Below are positions 1 through 10,066 of a stretch of DNA of 64,000 nucleotides, piece by piece. Position 1 is the stretch's first letter. Every line of letters starts with the position of its first letter. The stretch comes from an uncultured Alphaproteobacteria bacterium (lineage in GTDB: Bacteria; Pseudomonadota; Alphaproteobacteria; Rhodobacterales; Rhodobacteraceae). The stretch covers positions 1 through 64,000 of the forward strand of contig CAJXHI010000002.1 of NCBI GenBank assembly GCA_913051655.1, read 5' to 3'. The notes under the pieces are model-generated. The model searched no databases and was not told the origin of the DNA. It was given only the letters and a program-made list of their open reading frames with translations. Made by a program: the position numbers and the translations under genes.

Positions 1-1216
1 CAAGAACTAATGTTCCCGCCCAGCTCCAACTAATTGCTTGCAACTACTTGGTGACCGTTCTTCTAATTAAACCAAACAATACACGCAACCCCCTTTTTGA
101 ACCTTTTTGCAAAAAGATATTACATTGTAGAGGATCATAAAGAAAACTGATTGATTTTAGAGATTTATATCGTTTTCACCATTTGGATAATACTACCTTT
201 TCCTAAAGACGCGTAAACATATTCGTTTGCACAAGTTTGCGTAGACAAAACCAGTCCGCCATCCCCTCGTCTGCTTTTGCCAATAATTTTCCTAGTTTAT
301 GTTCGGGCAGTTGTGGTCTAAGTTTGTATCCGATAAATATATTTGTGAAACTGAGTTCATCTATATAGGGCTTCACCGTGCCGTCAGCGGCGAAAACACT
401 AAACTTTCCGTACATGAACTTAAACGGCTTTGAGATTTAGACTACTTGAAATCCAGCCAAATCTGATTTTGATCCTCCTGGCAATCTCCAATTTTATATT
501 AAGCGAAATTCACGCACATTCTTTGCAAACGGCACTCCAGCTCGGTAACAATTGGGCGGGTTTGCTTTTGTGTAAAATTAGCATTATTATTATCATTAAT
601 GTTAACACGCATCCGAGCCGTCTGTCCTACCCTGTCATTTTGAAAAACGGCCTTCGCTCCAATTAGGTCAAGATAGTTCTTCGCAGTGGTCGTCATACCG
701 GAAATGCTTTATTGTTATTTAAAGCCGAATGCTGCGACTGGCATTGTCGGTCAGATTTCCAATAAATTTCAATGGCGTTGTACTATCCAACTACCAAGCC
801 CTTAAAGACTGCGTCTTTACAAGGGTGAAAACGCCAACTACGCGGTGATTGTCAAGAGGTATTTCTATGAATCGCAATCTTGTTGTAACCTCAAGCCCGT
901 TTGGTGGATTTGGAGTAACCCACCCATAGACTGGCCCATACCCGATTGAGGCACTTCGAACCCCACCTAAGCACTAGTGACATGAAGAACAAAAGACAAA
1001 CGGCTTTACGTAAAAACATACTTCCGTCTTCAAGTAAACTTTAGAAGGGACGCATGATATTAGTATCCATTTTAATTTTATCATTGCGGATCCTAAGCGC
1101 CTTTTTTAACGCTAATTAATAAAACATTTTTGTCTTTCTATCTATTTACCTGCAGAAATATATCGTGTTTTGAAGTCAAAAAGCTTCGTCACATTACCTA
1201 TGTCGACTTGACAGGC
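1..1216. other. Gene-poor stretch with possible gene remnants
   Basis: No convincing intact gene was found here. On the minus strand a 70-codon open reading (203-415) contains a plausible protein-like stretch but has no recognisable family or ribosome binding site. A second minus-strand reading ending at a stop at 791-793 stays open to about 975 and includes GYGPVYGWVTPNPPNGLEV, which looks more like protein than random sequence, yet lacks a start. Because other gaps in this window hold decayed genes, these may also be remnants. Neither was identified. Confidence 0.4.
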
Positions 1217-2011
1217 CTAAACCCGATATCGGCTGCCTTTTTGAGGCGGTCTTTCCGGCTTACCAGCAAAACACTGTGCCATCGACATCCAAGCTTGGGC
1301 GGACAGGCCGATAGCCTGCAGCATAGTATCGTCAAAACTACGGACCTGAGTTACAACCTGCGCGAATTCAACTGCGCTACCACGTATAGATGCGTAAGAT
1401 TTGGGCTCATTCCAAGTCCAAATCTGTCCACTGGGCGCTGTAAGTTCTACATAAGGGATGGGTTCAGGAATATCCATTCTACGATTCAAAAAAGTCCAAG
1501 CAAAGGTAGAGACGCCAAGGTGGCAGATATTTTTAATACTATCCCCTTCTTTGCGCTGCTCTCCCAACGCATCGAAAACTTCATGCCCGTGCGCCCATGT
1601 TTCCATCTGGCGTGCGGTGATGCTTGAAAGCGCACTCATTTCGGGCCCTGCCCAGCTTACACGCTGCTTTGGATCGGCAAGCGCATAAGCCTGCCCCAGA
1701 ACCTCCGTATTTGCAAGCCAAGTATCGAACAAAGCGCGGCCGCGAATATCCCCAAGATAAGGGAATTGTGTTTCTAAAAGGCTTTTCCCCTCCCGAAGGC
1801 TTGCTTTGATCGGTGCAAAGAAAGTTTCGAATGCCCGCGCGCTTTCAAGAGTTTTCAATGCCGCAACATCAAACATGTAAAGATGCCCGATCACATCATT
1901 TATGGTCCAAGATTTAAACAAGGTCACTTTATCAAAAACTTGTTCGGGTTGCTTTTCAAGTAGACCCGCAAGCGTGGCAGCCTCTTCAAGAAAATCGTGC
2001 GCCTGTTGCAT
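1217..2011 (-). CDS. TIGR03084 family protein (DinB/maleylpyruvate isomerase-like)
   Basis: 264 residues. The N-terminal part (about 1-150) reads as the helical DinB/mycothiol-dependent maleylpyruvate isomerase-like fold, with a conserved helix around SWTINDVIGHLYMFD carrying a possible metal-binding His, and a second His in QMETWAHGHEVFDALG. The family is known in actinobacteria and Roseobacters and is usually described only as a putative metal-binding protein; its substrate is unknown. The ATG is preceded by an AGAGG-type ribosome binding site. It lies downstream of metK on the same strand but beyond a terminator-like hairpin, so it is probably transcribed separately. Family assignment is from memory of its sequence pattern; function is not established. 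Confidence 0.75.
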   Translation of the reverse strand: MQQAHDFLEEAATLAGLLEKQPEQVFDKVTLFKSWTINDVIGHLYMFDVAALKTLESARAFETFFAPIKASLREGKSLLETQFPYLGDIRGRALFDTWLANTEVLGQAYALADPKQRVSWAGPEMSALSSITARQMETWAHGHEVFDALGEQRKEGDSIKNICHLGVSTFAWTFLNRRMDIPEPIPYVELTAPSGQIWTWNEPKSYASIRGSAVEFAQVVTQVRSFDDTMLQAIGLSAQAWMSMAQCFAGKPERPPQKGSRYRV

Positions 2012-2118
2012 AGGAGCCTCTTGTACAAAACCTGAGTAAGAAAATGATAACTAGATTCCGCAAATTCCTCAAGACGCGTCGCACGGATTGAGAACAGGGA
2101 TTGATCTGCCGGCTAAGT

Positions 2119-2154
2119 TAAAAAAATGGCCATGCAAAAGACTTGGCCGTTTTT
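2119..2154 (-). terminator. Rho-independent terminator after metK
   Basis: Read on the minus strand, a GGCCA stem (near 2144-2148) pairs with TGGCC (near 2127-2131) and is followed by a run of seven T. It lies 20 to 55 bases past the metK stop, which fits the end of the miaB-to-metK transcript. The stem is short (5 bp), so efficiency is uncertain. Confidence 0.6.
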
Positions 2155-2172
2155 AAATGCTTTTCTAAAGTC

Positions 2173-3354
2173 TCACAAAGCCGACGTCAGGCTATCAACA
2201 AGATCAGTCTTTTCCCAGCTAAACCCCCCATCTTTATCTGGTGCGCGGCCAAAATGGCCATAGGCTGCTGTACGTTGGTAAATTGGTTTATTGAGTTTCA
2301 AGTGTTCGCGAATACCGCGTGGTGAAAGGTCCATGGATCGCGCAACAGCTTTCGCAATAATGTCTGACTTCACAGTTCCCGTTCCAAAAGTATCTATGTA
2401 AATAGACAAGGGTTGCGAGACGCCAATCGCATAACTCAGCTGCAGTGTGCATTTTTCAGCAAGTCCTCCGGCAACAATATTTTTGGCCAGATAGCGCGCT
2501 GCATAGGCGGCAGACCGATCCACCTTTGTCGGATCTTTGCCGGAAAATGCTCCGCCACCGTGGGGCGCAGCACCACCATAAGTGTCCACAATGATTTTAC
2601 GTCCTGTGAGCCCGGCATCGCCATCAGGCCCACCGATAACAAACTTCCCAGTTGGATTAACGTGCCATTGCGTATCCGCAGAAATCCATTCGTCTGGAAG
2701 TGTCTCGCGAATATACGGTTCCACAACAGCGCGCACATCGTCCGATGTCATTGTTTCATCCAAATGCTGTGTAGATAAAACAATCGATGTTAATCCAACA
2801 GGAAGGCCATTTTCATAGGCAACAGAGAGCTGAGATTTTGCATCCGGGCCCAGCGCTGGTTCTTTTCCGCTTTTCCGAACCTCTGCGAGTCGACGCAAAA
2901 TAGCGTGACTGTATTGAATTGGAGCGGGCATAAGATCTTCTGTTTCTTTGGTTGCGTAACCAAACATGATCCCCTGATCACCCGCACCTTCATCTTTATT
3001 TTCTGAAGCGTCTACGCCTTGTGCGATATGGGCAGATTGTTCGTGTAGTAGGTTTGTGACTTCAATAGTTTCATGATGGAATTTATGTTGCTCATAACCG
3101 ATATCTTTGACGCAAGCACGTGCAATTTGATCGATACGACCCATGAATTCAGACAGCTTTGCCTTATCTGATAATCCGACTTCGCCTCCAATAACGACGC
3201 GATTCGTTGTGGCAAATGTTTCACAAGCAACACGTGCTTCTGGTTCTTGCTCAATAAAGGCATCTAGCACAGCGTCGGAAATGCGATCACACACTTTGTC
3301 AGGATGGCCCTCTGACACCGACTCGGATGTAAATACGTAGTTTTGGGATTTCAT
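2173..3354 (-). CDS. metK: S-adenosylmethionine synthetase
   Basis: MetK (393 residues, normal length for alphaproteobacteria) makes S-adenosylmethionine from methionine and ATP in the cytoplasm. Diagnostic segments include the N-terminal [18 protein letters not shown] (ATP/Mg binding), [16 protein letters not shown] in the middle and the glycine-rich [19 protein letters not shown] loop. The ATG sits 6 bases after GGAGCA, which is both the Shine-Dalgarno and, by comparison with the SAM/SAH riboswitch, part of a ligand-controlled pseudoknot. It is the last gene of the phoH-ybeY-corC-lnt-metK run. Expression is likely shut off at translation when SAM or SAH is abundant. Confidence 0.97.
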   Translation of the reverse strand: MKSQNYVFTSESVSEGHPDKVCDRISDAVLDAFIEQEPEARVACETFATTNRVVIGGEVGLSDKAKLSEFMGRIDQIARACVKDIGYEQHKFHHETIEVTNLLHEQSAHIAQGVDASENKDEGAGDQGIMFGYATKETEDLMPAPIQYSHAILRRLAEVRKSGKEPALGPDAKSQLSVAYENGLPVGLTSIVLSTQHLDETMTSDDVRAVVEPYIRETLPDEWISADTQWHVNPTGKFVIGGPDGDAGLTGRKIIVDTYGGAAPHGGGAFSGKDPTKVDRSAAYAARYLAKNIVAGGLAEKCTLQLSYAIGVSQPLSIYIDTFGTGTVKSDIIAKAVARSMDLSPRGIREHLKLNKPIYQRTAAYGHFGRAPDKDGGFSWEKTDLVDSLTSAL

Positions 3355-3360
3355 TGATAG

Positions 3361-3413
3361 TGCTCCGTTAAAAATTTATTACGCTCCGTCAGGAAGCCGT
3401 TGGACCGCTTTCC
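3361..3413 (-). promoter_or_regulatory. SAM/SAH riboswitch in the metK leader
   Basis: Read in the metK direction, the 72-base lnt-metK gap has a 7-bp stem (3402-3408 with 3381-3387, one G-G mismatch) closing the loop AACGGCTTCCTGAC (3388-3401), then an A/T-rich linker, then GGAGCA (3361-3366). The GGCTTCC loop and the GGAGC Shine-Dalgarno are complementary, which gives the compact pseudoknot of the SAM/SAH class known from Rhodobacterales metK leaders. Sequestration of the Shine-Dalgarno on ligand binding would repress metK translation. The consensus match is from memory; a covariance-model search against the Rfam SAM/SAH family would settle it. Confidence 0.85.
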
Positions 3414-3426
3414 AATGTAAGTAGCT

Positions 3427-4926
3427 TTATTCTTTTGCCGCGTCAACGCGCCGAGCAGATAAGTCATAAATAATACAAAAAAAGCTTAAAATTAGCCCCA
3501 TTACCAACACAATCCAAAGAGGATTCTGGCTATATGGAGTTGGCGGAAGCGGTTTTGCAACTGATACATCAATATACCCCGTTTCATTCAACGGGAGAAA
3601 TTGATTTAGACGCCCCAGCGGATCGATCATGCCGGTGATCCCGGTATTAGCGACACGTAAAAGAGAAACCCCTTGTTCAATACTACGCATTTGCGCTTTT
3701 ACTAAATGTTGCTGTGGACCAAAAAAATTTCCAAACCAAGCATCATTGGTCAATTGCACCATGACATCTGCTCGTGGTCCCGCAGATGAAATATCTTGGG
3801 GAAAGACTGCTTCGTAGCAAATCAGTGGCAAAACTCTGCCAAGTTTGGCAATCTCAAAGACCAAAGGCCCCTCCCCAGTGGCAAACCCCGTACCAGCAGC
3901 TTCGACAAGTGCGCTTAATCCCATCTGTCCAAAAAATTTTTCAAACGGGAGATATTCTCCAAAGGGTACAAGATGATGTTTATCATATACTGGCGCCGCC
4001 TCCCCTTCAGAATTTAAATAGATGATAGAATTGAAATATCGCCCTTCTTCGATTCTTAACGCACCGAACAAAACCGGCGTGCCTTGAGCAATATCTAACA
4101 ATTGAGCAAGCAAATCTTCTGCAAATTCAAAAGGCAGAGGTAGAGCAGTTTCCGGCCAGATCACAAGATCTGGCTTCGGCTCAGCCTGCGTTTGTTTCAA
4201 AAGACGTTCAAAAAACATACGGTTATGATCAGGGTCCCATTTCAATTCTTGGGGCGCATTGGGCTGCGCGAGCCGAACAGTATCTGTAGAGTACTCAAAC
4301 TCAGACTGCGCTATACGGTACAAACCACCTCCCCAAGCGAGACCGATAAAACCAAGAAATGCTATTACAGATATCGCACAATTGCGGTTTGTTCGGGGCA
4401 AAACAGCGAGAGCGCTCGCAAAAACGGTCAACAGTGTAACCCCGTATATCCCTACATAGGCCGAAAATTGTGCGATTGGCGTGTTGCTCCAGACATATCC
4501 GATCAGTCCCCAAGGAAACCCCGTCAAAAGAAACCCACGGAGTACTTCAGCTATGCCAATACCCAACGCGAGGCCTAAATGTGTTCTCTGCAAAAGGCTA
4601 TATCCAACCGCGGCACAAAACCCCCAAAAGAGTGAGAGACCTGAAACCAAAAAGGTAAGTGCAAAAGGGGCCAACCAACCATGCGCGGGAATATCCACCA
4701 AAAATGGCTCAACTATCCAATTCATTGTGACAAGAAAATATCCAAACCCAAAGGTGCCCACAGATTGTAATACAAGTCGTACATTCAGAGGATTTTGGTA
4801 CAAGATATAAAAGAAGCACAAAAGGCAAAATAGGCTGACTGGCCAAAGTGATAACGGTGGTTGGCCCGCCGCGCATCCGATCCCAAGCAGAAATATTTTA
4901 AGCATGTAGGTTTTGCGCACGATCAC
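3427..4926 (-). CDS. lnt: Apolipoprotein N-acyltransferase
   Basis: Lnt transfers the third acyl chain to the N-terminal Cys of lipoproteins at the periplasmic face of the inner membrane. The protein has 499 residues: about seven N-terminal membrane helices (to about residue 205) followed by a nitrilase domain. The catalytic triad is visible as E259 (VIWPETALP), K316 (VYDKHHLVPFGEYLP) and C370 (LPLICYEAVFP). A final helix lies near 465-490. The start is a GTG only 5 bases after the corC stop; an ATG seven codons later is an alternative. It is co-transcribed with corC upstream and metK downstream. Confidence 0.95.
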   Translation of the reverse strand: MIVRKTYMLKIFLLGIGCAAGQPPLSLWPVSLFCLLCFFYILYQNPLNVRLVLQSVGTFGFGYFLVTMNWIVEPFLVDIPAHGWLAPFALTFLVSGLSLFWGFCAAVGYSLLQRTHLGLALGIGIAEVLRGFLLTGFPWGLIGYVWSNTPIAQFSAYVGIYGVTLLTVFASALAVLPRTNRNCAISVIAFLGFIGLAWGGGLYRIAQSEFEYSTDTVRLAQPNAPQELKWDPDHNRMFFERLLKQTQAEPKPDLVIWPETALPLPFEFAEDLLAQLLDIAQGTPVLFGALRIEEGRYFNSIIYLNSEGEAAPVYDKHHLVPFGEYLPFEKFFGQMGLSALVEAAGTGFATGEGPLVFEIAKLGRVLPLICYEAVFPQDISSAGPRADVMVQLTNDAWFGNFFGPQQHLVKAQMRSIEQGVSLLRVANTGITGMIDPLGRLNQFLPLNETGYIDVSVAKPLPPTPYSQNPLWIVLVMGLILSFFCIIYDLSARRVDAAKE

Positions 4927-4931
4927 AGTAC

Positions 4932-5819
4932 TTATTCAGCTGCCTGACGTACCTTGGGCAACTGGACCCTCATTCGTTTGATTCGCCGTGCATCTGCGTC
5001 CAAAATTTCAAACACAAGACCAGCGGGATGTTCAATAACTTCTCCGCGCACGGGAACACGTCCTGCCAGCATAGAAACCAAACCTCCAAGCGTTTCAATC
5101 TCTTCGCCGTCAATATCTTCGCAAGCCGTCAGATCCAGTTGAGACTCGGCACAAAACTCCCTCATTGGGGTGCGCGCTTTCACAACATATTTTCCTACCG
5201 ACTCCTTGATCCAGAAACTGTTATCCTCCAAATCATGTTCATCCTCAATTTCACCGACCACCTGTTCTATCAAATCTTCGATTGTAACAAGGCCGTCCAC
5301 ACCGCCATATTCATCTACCACAAGGGCCATGTGGCGTCGCTCTGTTTGCATTTTGGTCAATAGCACTCCAATGGTCATAGATTGTGGTACAAAGAGCAAA
5401 GGCCGAAGCATTGCGACAAGATCGAAGTCGGAACAGTGATCCTCAAACCCGTGTTTTAGTGCGAAGTCTTTCAGGTGTACCATGCCAATAGGACGATCAA
5501 GTGTTCCAGAATAAACGGGAATTCGGGTCATCCCGCTGTCACCAAAGACCTCGACCAAATCTGCCTTTGAAATCGTATCTGGCACCGAAACGATTTCTGC
5601 TGTGGGCACCGCAACATCATCAACACGCAATTTCGCGAGGTTCATCATCCCAAAACTCGCTTCGAACGGCTTCGCCTCTAAATTTCCCTGTGCGGGACTT
5701 TCGGAATTTACTCCAAAAACATTCAATAACCGCATCAGACCGACCCGCCTGTGCATCACTGGTTGTTTTTTCGACTGCGCGCGACGCGCTGCCCTCGAAG
5801 ATCCTTCATTGTCACCCAT
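4932..5819 (-). CDS. CorC/HlyC-type CBS domain protein
   Basis: 295 residues, annotated in relatives as hemolysin-family or CorC (YbeX). A pair of CBS domains spans roughly residues 65-190 (for example TRIPVYSGTLDRPIGMVHLK and ALVVDEYGGVDGLVTIEDL), followed by the CorC_HlyC small-ligand domain (about 205-285). It has no DUF21 membrane domain, so it is a soluble or peripheral protein. The family is linked to Mg/Co homeostasis, and its fixed place between ybeY and lnt suggests a link to envelope or ribosome physiology. An ATG with GAGGAAA just upstream is the chosen start. Confidence 0.92.
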   Translation of the reverse strand: MGDNEGSSRAARRAQSKKQPVMHRRVGLMRLLNVFGVNSESPAQGNLEAKPFEASFGMMNLAKLRVDDVAVPTAEIVSVPDTISKADLVEVFGDSGMTRIPVYSGTLDRPIGMVHLKDFALKHGFEDHCSDFDLVAMLRPLLFVPQSMTIGVLLTKMQTERRHMALVVDEYGGVDGLVTIEDLIEQVVGEIEDEHDLEDNSFWIKESVGKYVVKARTPMREFCAESQLDLTACEDIDGEEIETLGGLVSMLAGRVPVRGEVIEHPAGLVFEILDADARRIKRMRVQLPKVRQAAE

Positions 5820-5858
5820 TTTCCTCGTCCAAATGCTCGGTTTTCACTTACACTTATA

Positions 5859-6350
5859 CTATATATATTGAGTATTCACACCCATTTTGCCAAGTATTTC
5901 TGTTTCAATTCCCTCCATAACTGTGGCATCTGCGTCATCTTCGTGATTGAAACCCATAAGATGTAGAATTCCGTGTATTAGCAAATGGCTAATATAGTCT
6001 GAAACAGGCTTTGCGCTAGACTGCGCCTCAGCGCGGCAGGTTTCATAGGCCAACGCTATGTCTCCAAGAAAATCATCACGTGTCGGATCAAGCGCATCAG
6101 GCATTTCACCGGCAATGGTCGGCACACGTTCCAAAGAGGGCCAACTAAGCACATTTGTTGCTGTCTCTTGTGAACGAAACTTCTGATTTAAAACAGAAAT
6201 ACGCGCGTCATTACATGCCAAAAGGCTCACTTCATAAAGCTCTGGATCATATCCAAAGTACCCCATCACATTATCGTATGTCTGCATCGCCAAAAGATCG
6301 AGCCCTTCGTTTTCCCAACCTTGATGATCTATAATGACTTCGATTGGCAT
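5859..6350 (-). CDS. ybeY: Endoribonuclease YbeY (rRNA maturation)
   Basis: 163 residues. YbeY is a single-strand-specific zinc endoribonuclease needed for 16S rRNA 3' end maturation and ribosome quality control. The metal site is clear near the C-terminus: LLIHGILHLMGFNHEDD, matching the family HGxLHLxGxDH pattern with three His ligands. The preceding DFLGDIALA strand is also typical. The start ATG is 11 bases after the phoH stop, and the corC gene follows within 40 bases, so it is translated from the same operon message. Confidence 0.95.
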   Translation of the reverse strand: MPIEVIIDHQGWENEGLDLLAMQTYDNVMGYFGYDPELYEVSLLACNDARISVLNQKFRSQETATNVLSWPSLERVPTIAGEMPDALDPTRDDFLGDIALAYETCRAEAQSSAKPVSDYISHLLIHGILHLMGFNHEDDADATVMEGIETEILGKMGVNTQYI

Positions 6351-6361
6351 GCTAAAGGCGC

Positions 6362-7396
6362 TCAGCCATTTCTATTGTCACTAGTCAAATGCGGATTTTC
6401 ATCGTAGGCCTGTATGATTGCCGCAACTAATTTGTGGCGCACAACATCTTTGGCTGTGAAGTGGGAAAAGCTGATCTCTGGAATAACTTTGAGCAATTTT
6501 TCTGCCTCTGAAAGACCAGATGCGACTCCCCGCGGAAGATCGATTTGAGAAATATCGCCCGTGATGACCATGCGTGATCCTTCCCCAAGGCGAGTAAGGA
6601 ACATTTTCATCTGCATGGAGGTTGCGTTTTGCGCCTCATCCAGCACAACGAAGGCATGGGAAAAAGTACGTCCGCGCATAAATGCAAGTGGCGCAATTTC
6701 AATTCGTTTTTCTTCAATGTAACGGGAAAGCTGGCGCGCGGGTAAAAAATCGTTCAGTGCATCGTACAAGGGTTGCATGTAGGGGTCGACTTTTTCCTTC
6801 ATATCACCTGGTAAATAGCCAAGCTTTTCCCCAGCTTCGACCGCAGGGCGACTAAAGATAATTCGATCTACTTCTCCTGAGATAAATTTCGATACCGCAA
6901 CTGCAACTGCTAAATAGGTTTTGCCTGTGCCTGCAGGGCCAATCCCAAAAGATAGTTCATGGCGAAGAAGGGCTCTTACATAGTCTTTTTGGGCCGATGT
7001 CCGCGGTTCGACATTTTTCTTCCGCGTCTTAATTTCGGTATCCCCGTCTTCAAAGCTTCCAAGCTGAGCTTCACGGGTTGAATTACGATCACGTTCTTCA
7101 TCAAGGGCCCTAACCGCCCTATCAAAGTCAGCCGCGTCAATAACGCGCCCACCCTCAAGGCGCTGATAGAGTTCGTTTAAAACGGCGGATGCTTCTCGCA
7201 CAGCACCACAGGTTCCATGCACCGCGAGTTCATTGCCGCGCCGAATAATCTGTACAGAAGTTGTTTGCTCAAGTTTCGCAAGATGTTTGTCATATTCGCC
7301 ACAGAGGTCAATTAGGAGTCTATTGTCAGGAAAATCTAGTATTTTCTGACTGGCGATTTGTTTGTCGGCCAAAGACCCCAACGAATTTGCTCTCAC
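6362..7396 (-). CDS. PhoH-like ATPase
   Basis: 344 residues, the YbeZ-type PhoH protein that usually accompanies YbeY. An N-terminal region with a KH-like segment (about 20-90) precedes the P-loop ATPase domain. Walker A is GPAGTGKTYLAV (about residue 156), and Walker B is FVVLDEAQNATSMQMKMFLTR. The family is an RNA-associated ATPase that partners YbeY in rRNA processing. A GTG start with AAGGAAT about 8 bases upstream is used; the N-terminal match to LDFPDNRLLIDLCGEYD, common in relatives, supports it. It heads the tightly packed part of the operon. Confidence 0.93.
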   Translation of the reverse strand: MRANSLGSLADKQIASQKILDFPDNRLLIDLCGEYDKHLAKLEQTTSVQIIRRGNELAVHGTCGAVREASAVLNELYQRLEGGRVIDAADFDRAVRALDEERDRNSTREAQLGSFEDGDTEIKTRKKNVEPRTSAQKDYVRALLRHELSFGIGPAGTGKTYLAVAVAVSKFISGEVDRIIFSRPAVEAGEKLGYLPGDMKEKVDPYMQPLYDALNDFLPARQLSRYIEEKRIEIAPLAFMRGRTFSHAFVVLDEAQNATSMQMKMFLTRLGEGSRMVITGDISQIDLPRGVASGLSEAEKLLKVIPEISFSHFTAKDVVRHKLVAAIIQAYDENPHLTSDNRNG

Positions 7397-8168
7397 GTAA
7401 TATTCCTTACTTGACCTTGCTTAGGTTGCCAAGGCGCAAACCAAAACGCAATAGGGTTGTGAAAAATGTCACAAACCTCGCTCAAGGCCTCACTCCTAGC
7501 GCTAAGATAGTGCTGTTTGAACATAACTCTCTTTCGTCGCGCATAACAGATTGGATTAAATCAAATCATAAAGAAAGCCCTCGCCGCGATTGTACGTCCC
7601 GCCAAATGCATTGCTGGGTTAGTCGTCCATATTGAAAAGTTGGCCATAAGGCTACAAACGTTACGAAAAATACGCTTCTAATCCATCTTCTATAATATAA
7701 GGCTTACATCCATCAGAGGATTCCAAAACACGCGCCTTTAGTCCTGCCTGTGGTCGGATTCAAAACCTCTGTCAACATCTATTGCCAGTTGATTTGAGTA
7801 TGTAAAATTAATGATATTGCAGCCTAAAACGGTGGTAAGATTCAGAATGGTACAAGAAATTAAAAAAATTCCTAAGGCTTTCATCTAAACTCAAACAAGA
7901 GAATTTTACATGACAAGTCTACGCTATCTTTTAGAAATGATCTTTGATATTCTTAGACTTTTTCTCGAAATCGAGGAACCTCGACGACCTCGCGTTAGAA
8001 AAGTTGGTAATAAGTGCGATCACCTTAGCGTGCACTGGAGACAATTGCTGATTAAAAGCAACGTATGCTCTACTATCTGTATGTCTCGGAATTGAAAATT
8101 TCTGAATGGCGGAATTCTCAAAATAATGCTCCAATTCTGAACGGTCAGATTAATCGATGTGCGAGCTG
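7397..8168. other. Gene-poor gap between miaB and phoH
   Basis: No intact gene is evident. On the minus strand a short reading ending at a stop at 7661-7663 contains ARVLESSDGCKPYIIEDGL and stays open for about 33 codons. It looks like the C-terminal scrap of a lost protein, but I could not name the family. A 41-codon minus-strand reading (about 7524-7395) ends in a TGA that overlaps the phoH GTG. A 61-codon plus-strand reading at 7910-8095 (starting MTSLRYLLEM) is also unassigned. The usual miaB-phoH spacing in relatives is shorter, so this gap probably once held a gene. Confidence 0.4.
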
Positions 8169-8660
8169 TTAGTCTTGAAAAATAGTTTTATTTTCCCAGA
8201 CCGCTAATATCCGATGCGTTACAAACTGACGCGAATAGCAGGCCAAATGTAGCGTCATATATTCCTCTGTGCCGTCATAATTGACCCAATGTTCACATTC
8301 ATTAGGGTCCACTAAGATAAATGGAATATAAACTAGGTTTGCCCTTTCCATCATCGGCACAAAGGTCGTCCGAAAGACAAAAAAAGACAATCTATAGCGC
8401 CAATACTGAAAAATTCTCCAAAACAACCCTGAAACAAAACTCGCGCTTAGTTTGGATTTAGAAAGCATTTAAACGCCTTTAAGTATGTGAATATTCCTTT
8501 TTTTATAAAAAGCTGGAATATGATAAAGTTGCCTGCATCGCAGCGCCAGTTGTTTAAAAATAAGAAACGCTACTTTTATTTTTCCACCCAGAAAAACCAA
8601 GTTAGAAAAAAGTAAGATAGCGGCATACACAGAGTTACCCATTACGGTGTGCGCTTTCAA
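8169..8660 (-). CDS. Two short unknown open readings directly after miaB
   Basis: Two adjacent minus-strand readings follow miaB. The first (8660-8469, 63 codons) starts at a TTG whose TTGA overlaps the miaB TGA, with AGGTGA 8 bases upstream inside miaB, so it could be translationally coupled. The second (8468-8169, 99 codons) begins with ATG immediately after the first one's TAA. The first has a hydrophobic segment near residues 10-35. The second has protein-like C-terminal text such as [20 protein letters not shown]. Neither was recognised. They may be one older gene split by mutation, or true small genes; coding status is uncertain. Confidence 0.35.
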
Positions 8661-9982
8661 ATGAGGTCACCTGTCAAAGAGTTGCTGTTGCTCTGTATGA
8701 TTCGCACCGCCTGTAGTTTCCCAATATTCTCTGACGGCGCCGCTACATGCACCGCGTGAAGGTATTCCGACTTTCCAACCAGCTGGCCTTCAAACCGCCC
8801 AGACTTTTCAAAAAGAACGCTGACGTCACGTCCGACCATACTATCCTGAAGTGCGCGTTGTTGGGTCGACAACAGATCTTGTAGCCTACGTAAACGCTCA
8901 GTTTTTATCCGTTCGGGCAATTGATCGCGCTCCGCGGCTGGCGTACCTGGACGCGTTGAATACTTGAACGAATAGGCCTGCCCATAATTGACTTGCTTTA
9001 TCAAATTGAGTGTCGCTTCAAAGTCTGCATCCGTTTCTTCAGGAAAGCCGACGATGAAATCACCGGATAAAAGCATATCTGGACGGGCTTCACGAATTTT
9101 CGCAATCAATTCGATGTAGGACTGCGCGGTGTGGGACCGATTCATCCTTTTCAAAATGCGATCAGATCCGGATTGGACCGGAAGATGCAGATAAGGCATG
9201 AGTTTTGCGCAATTTGCATGCGCCTCAATAAGGTCCTGACGCATATCGTTGGGATGGCTCGTAGTGAACCTGATCCGCTCTAACCCATCTATTTTATCAA
9301 GCTCCCAAATCAGGCCGGCCAAAGAATATTCTCTACTGGCTGGACCCTCTCCGTGATAGGCGTTCACATTCTGGCCCAGCAGCGTGATTTCGCACACTCC
9401 TCGTTCGACGAGTGCGCGTGCTTCATCAAGGATGCGCGCCACTGGGCGAGAGACTTCTGCGCCGCGTGTGTAAGGCACGACGCAAAAGGCACAGAATTTA
9501 TCACAACCCTCTTGTACCGTTAAAAAGGCGGAAGGTGCACGTTTGGCTTTGGATCGTTCGGCGAGGTAGCTAAATTTATCGTCTTGTGGAAATTCAATAT
9601 CAATAGCCCGCCCCTTTTCATGGGCAGTTTTTTCTAGTTCAGCGAGACGATGGTAGCTTTGAGGACCCACAACCATATCAACAAGAGGCTGGCGACGCAT
9701 AATCTCTTCGCCTTCTGCCTGGGCAACACATCCTGCAACAGCAACCTTTAGATCCGGTTTTTCCTGTTTAATCGTCTTATAACGGCCAAGCTCCGAATAC
9801 ACTTTTTCCGCTGCCTTTTCACGTATATGGCAGGTGTTGAGCAAAATCATATCTGCATCATTCACATCTTCTGTCAGCGAATAGCCTACGTTCTGCATGG
9901 CTTCAACCATCCGCTCGCTGTCATAGACATTCATTTGACAGCCGTAGGTCTTCACAAAAAGTTTTTTTGCAGATGCAGTCAT
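8657..9982 (-). CDS. miaB: tRNA-2-methylthio-N6-isopentenyladenosine synthase
   Basis: MiaB is the radical-SAM methylthiotransferase that converts i6A37 to ms2i6A37 in tRNA. The N-terminal domain ([19 protein letters not shown]) and [20 protein letters not shown] provide two of the three auxiliary-cluster cysteines. The radical SAM motif CxxxCxxC is in [17 protein letters not shown], and a C-terminal TRAM domain ends the protein. I chose ATG at 9982 (441 residues, the family's usual length, beginning [15 protein letters not shown]). An in-frame ATG at 10066 with AGGA at good spacing would add 28 residues and cannot be excluded. It lies upstream of phoH on the same strand across a 1.2-kb gap. 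Confidence 0.95.
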   Translation of the reverse strand: MTASAKKLFVKTYGCQMNVYDSERMVEAMQNVGYSLTEDVNDADMILLNTCHIREKAAEKVYSELGRYKTIKQEKPDLKVAVAGCVAQAEGEEIMRRQPLVDMVVGPQSYHRLAELEKTAHEKGRAIDIEFPQDDKFSYLAERSKAKRAPSAFLTVQEGCDKFCAFCVVPYTRGAEVSRPVARILDEARALVERGVCEITLLGQNVNAYHGEGPASREYSLAGLIWELDKIDGLERIRFTTSHPNDMRQDLIEAHANCAKLMPYLHLPVQSGSDRILKRMNRSHTAQSYIELIAKIREARPDMLLSGDFIVGFPEETDADFEATLNLIKQVNYGQAYSFKYSTRPGTPAAERDQLPERIKTERLRRLQDLLSTQQRALQDSMVGRDVSVLFEKSGRFEGQLVGKSEYLHAVHVAAPSENIGKLQAVRIIQSNSNSLTGDLI

Positions 9983-10066
9983 CTTGGCACACAAATTTTT
10001 TTCATTCTGTGTGGGCGAATACACCACTTCGTAGCTGACTTGCAATGTCTCTACTGATAATGCCAT

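Noticed and set aside
940-975. GGTTCGAA-like T-loop on the minus strand, possible tRNA
   Set aside because: The flanking bases cannot form a T-arm or acceptor stem, and no anticodon arm is present.
1130-1627. 165-codon plus-strand reading
   Set aside because: Overlaps the TIGR03084 gene on the opposite strand over most of its length and has no recognisable domain.
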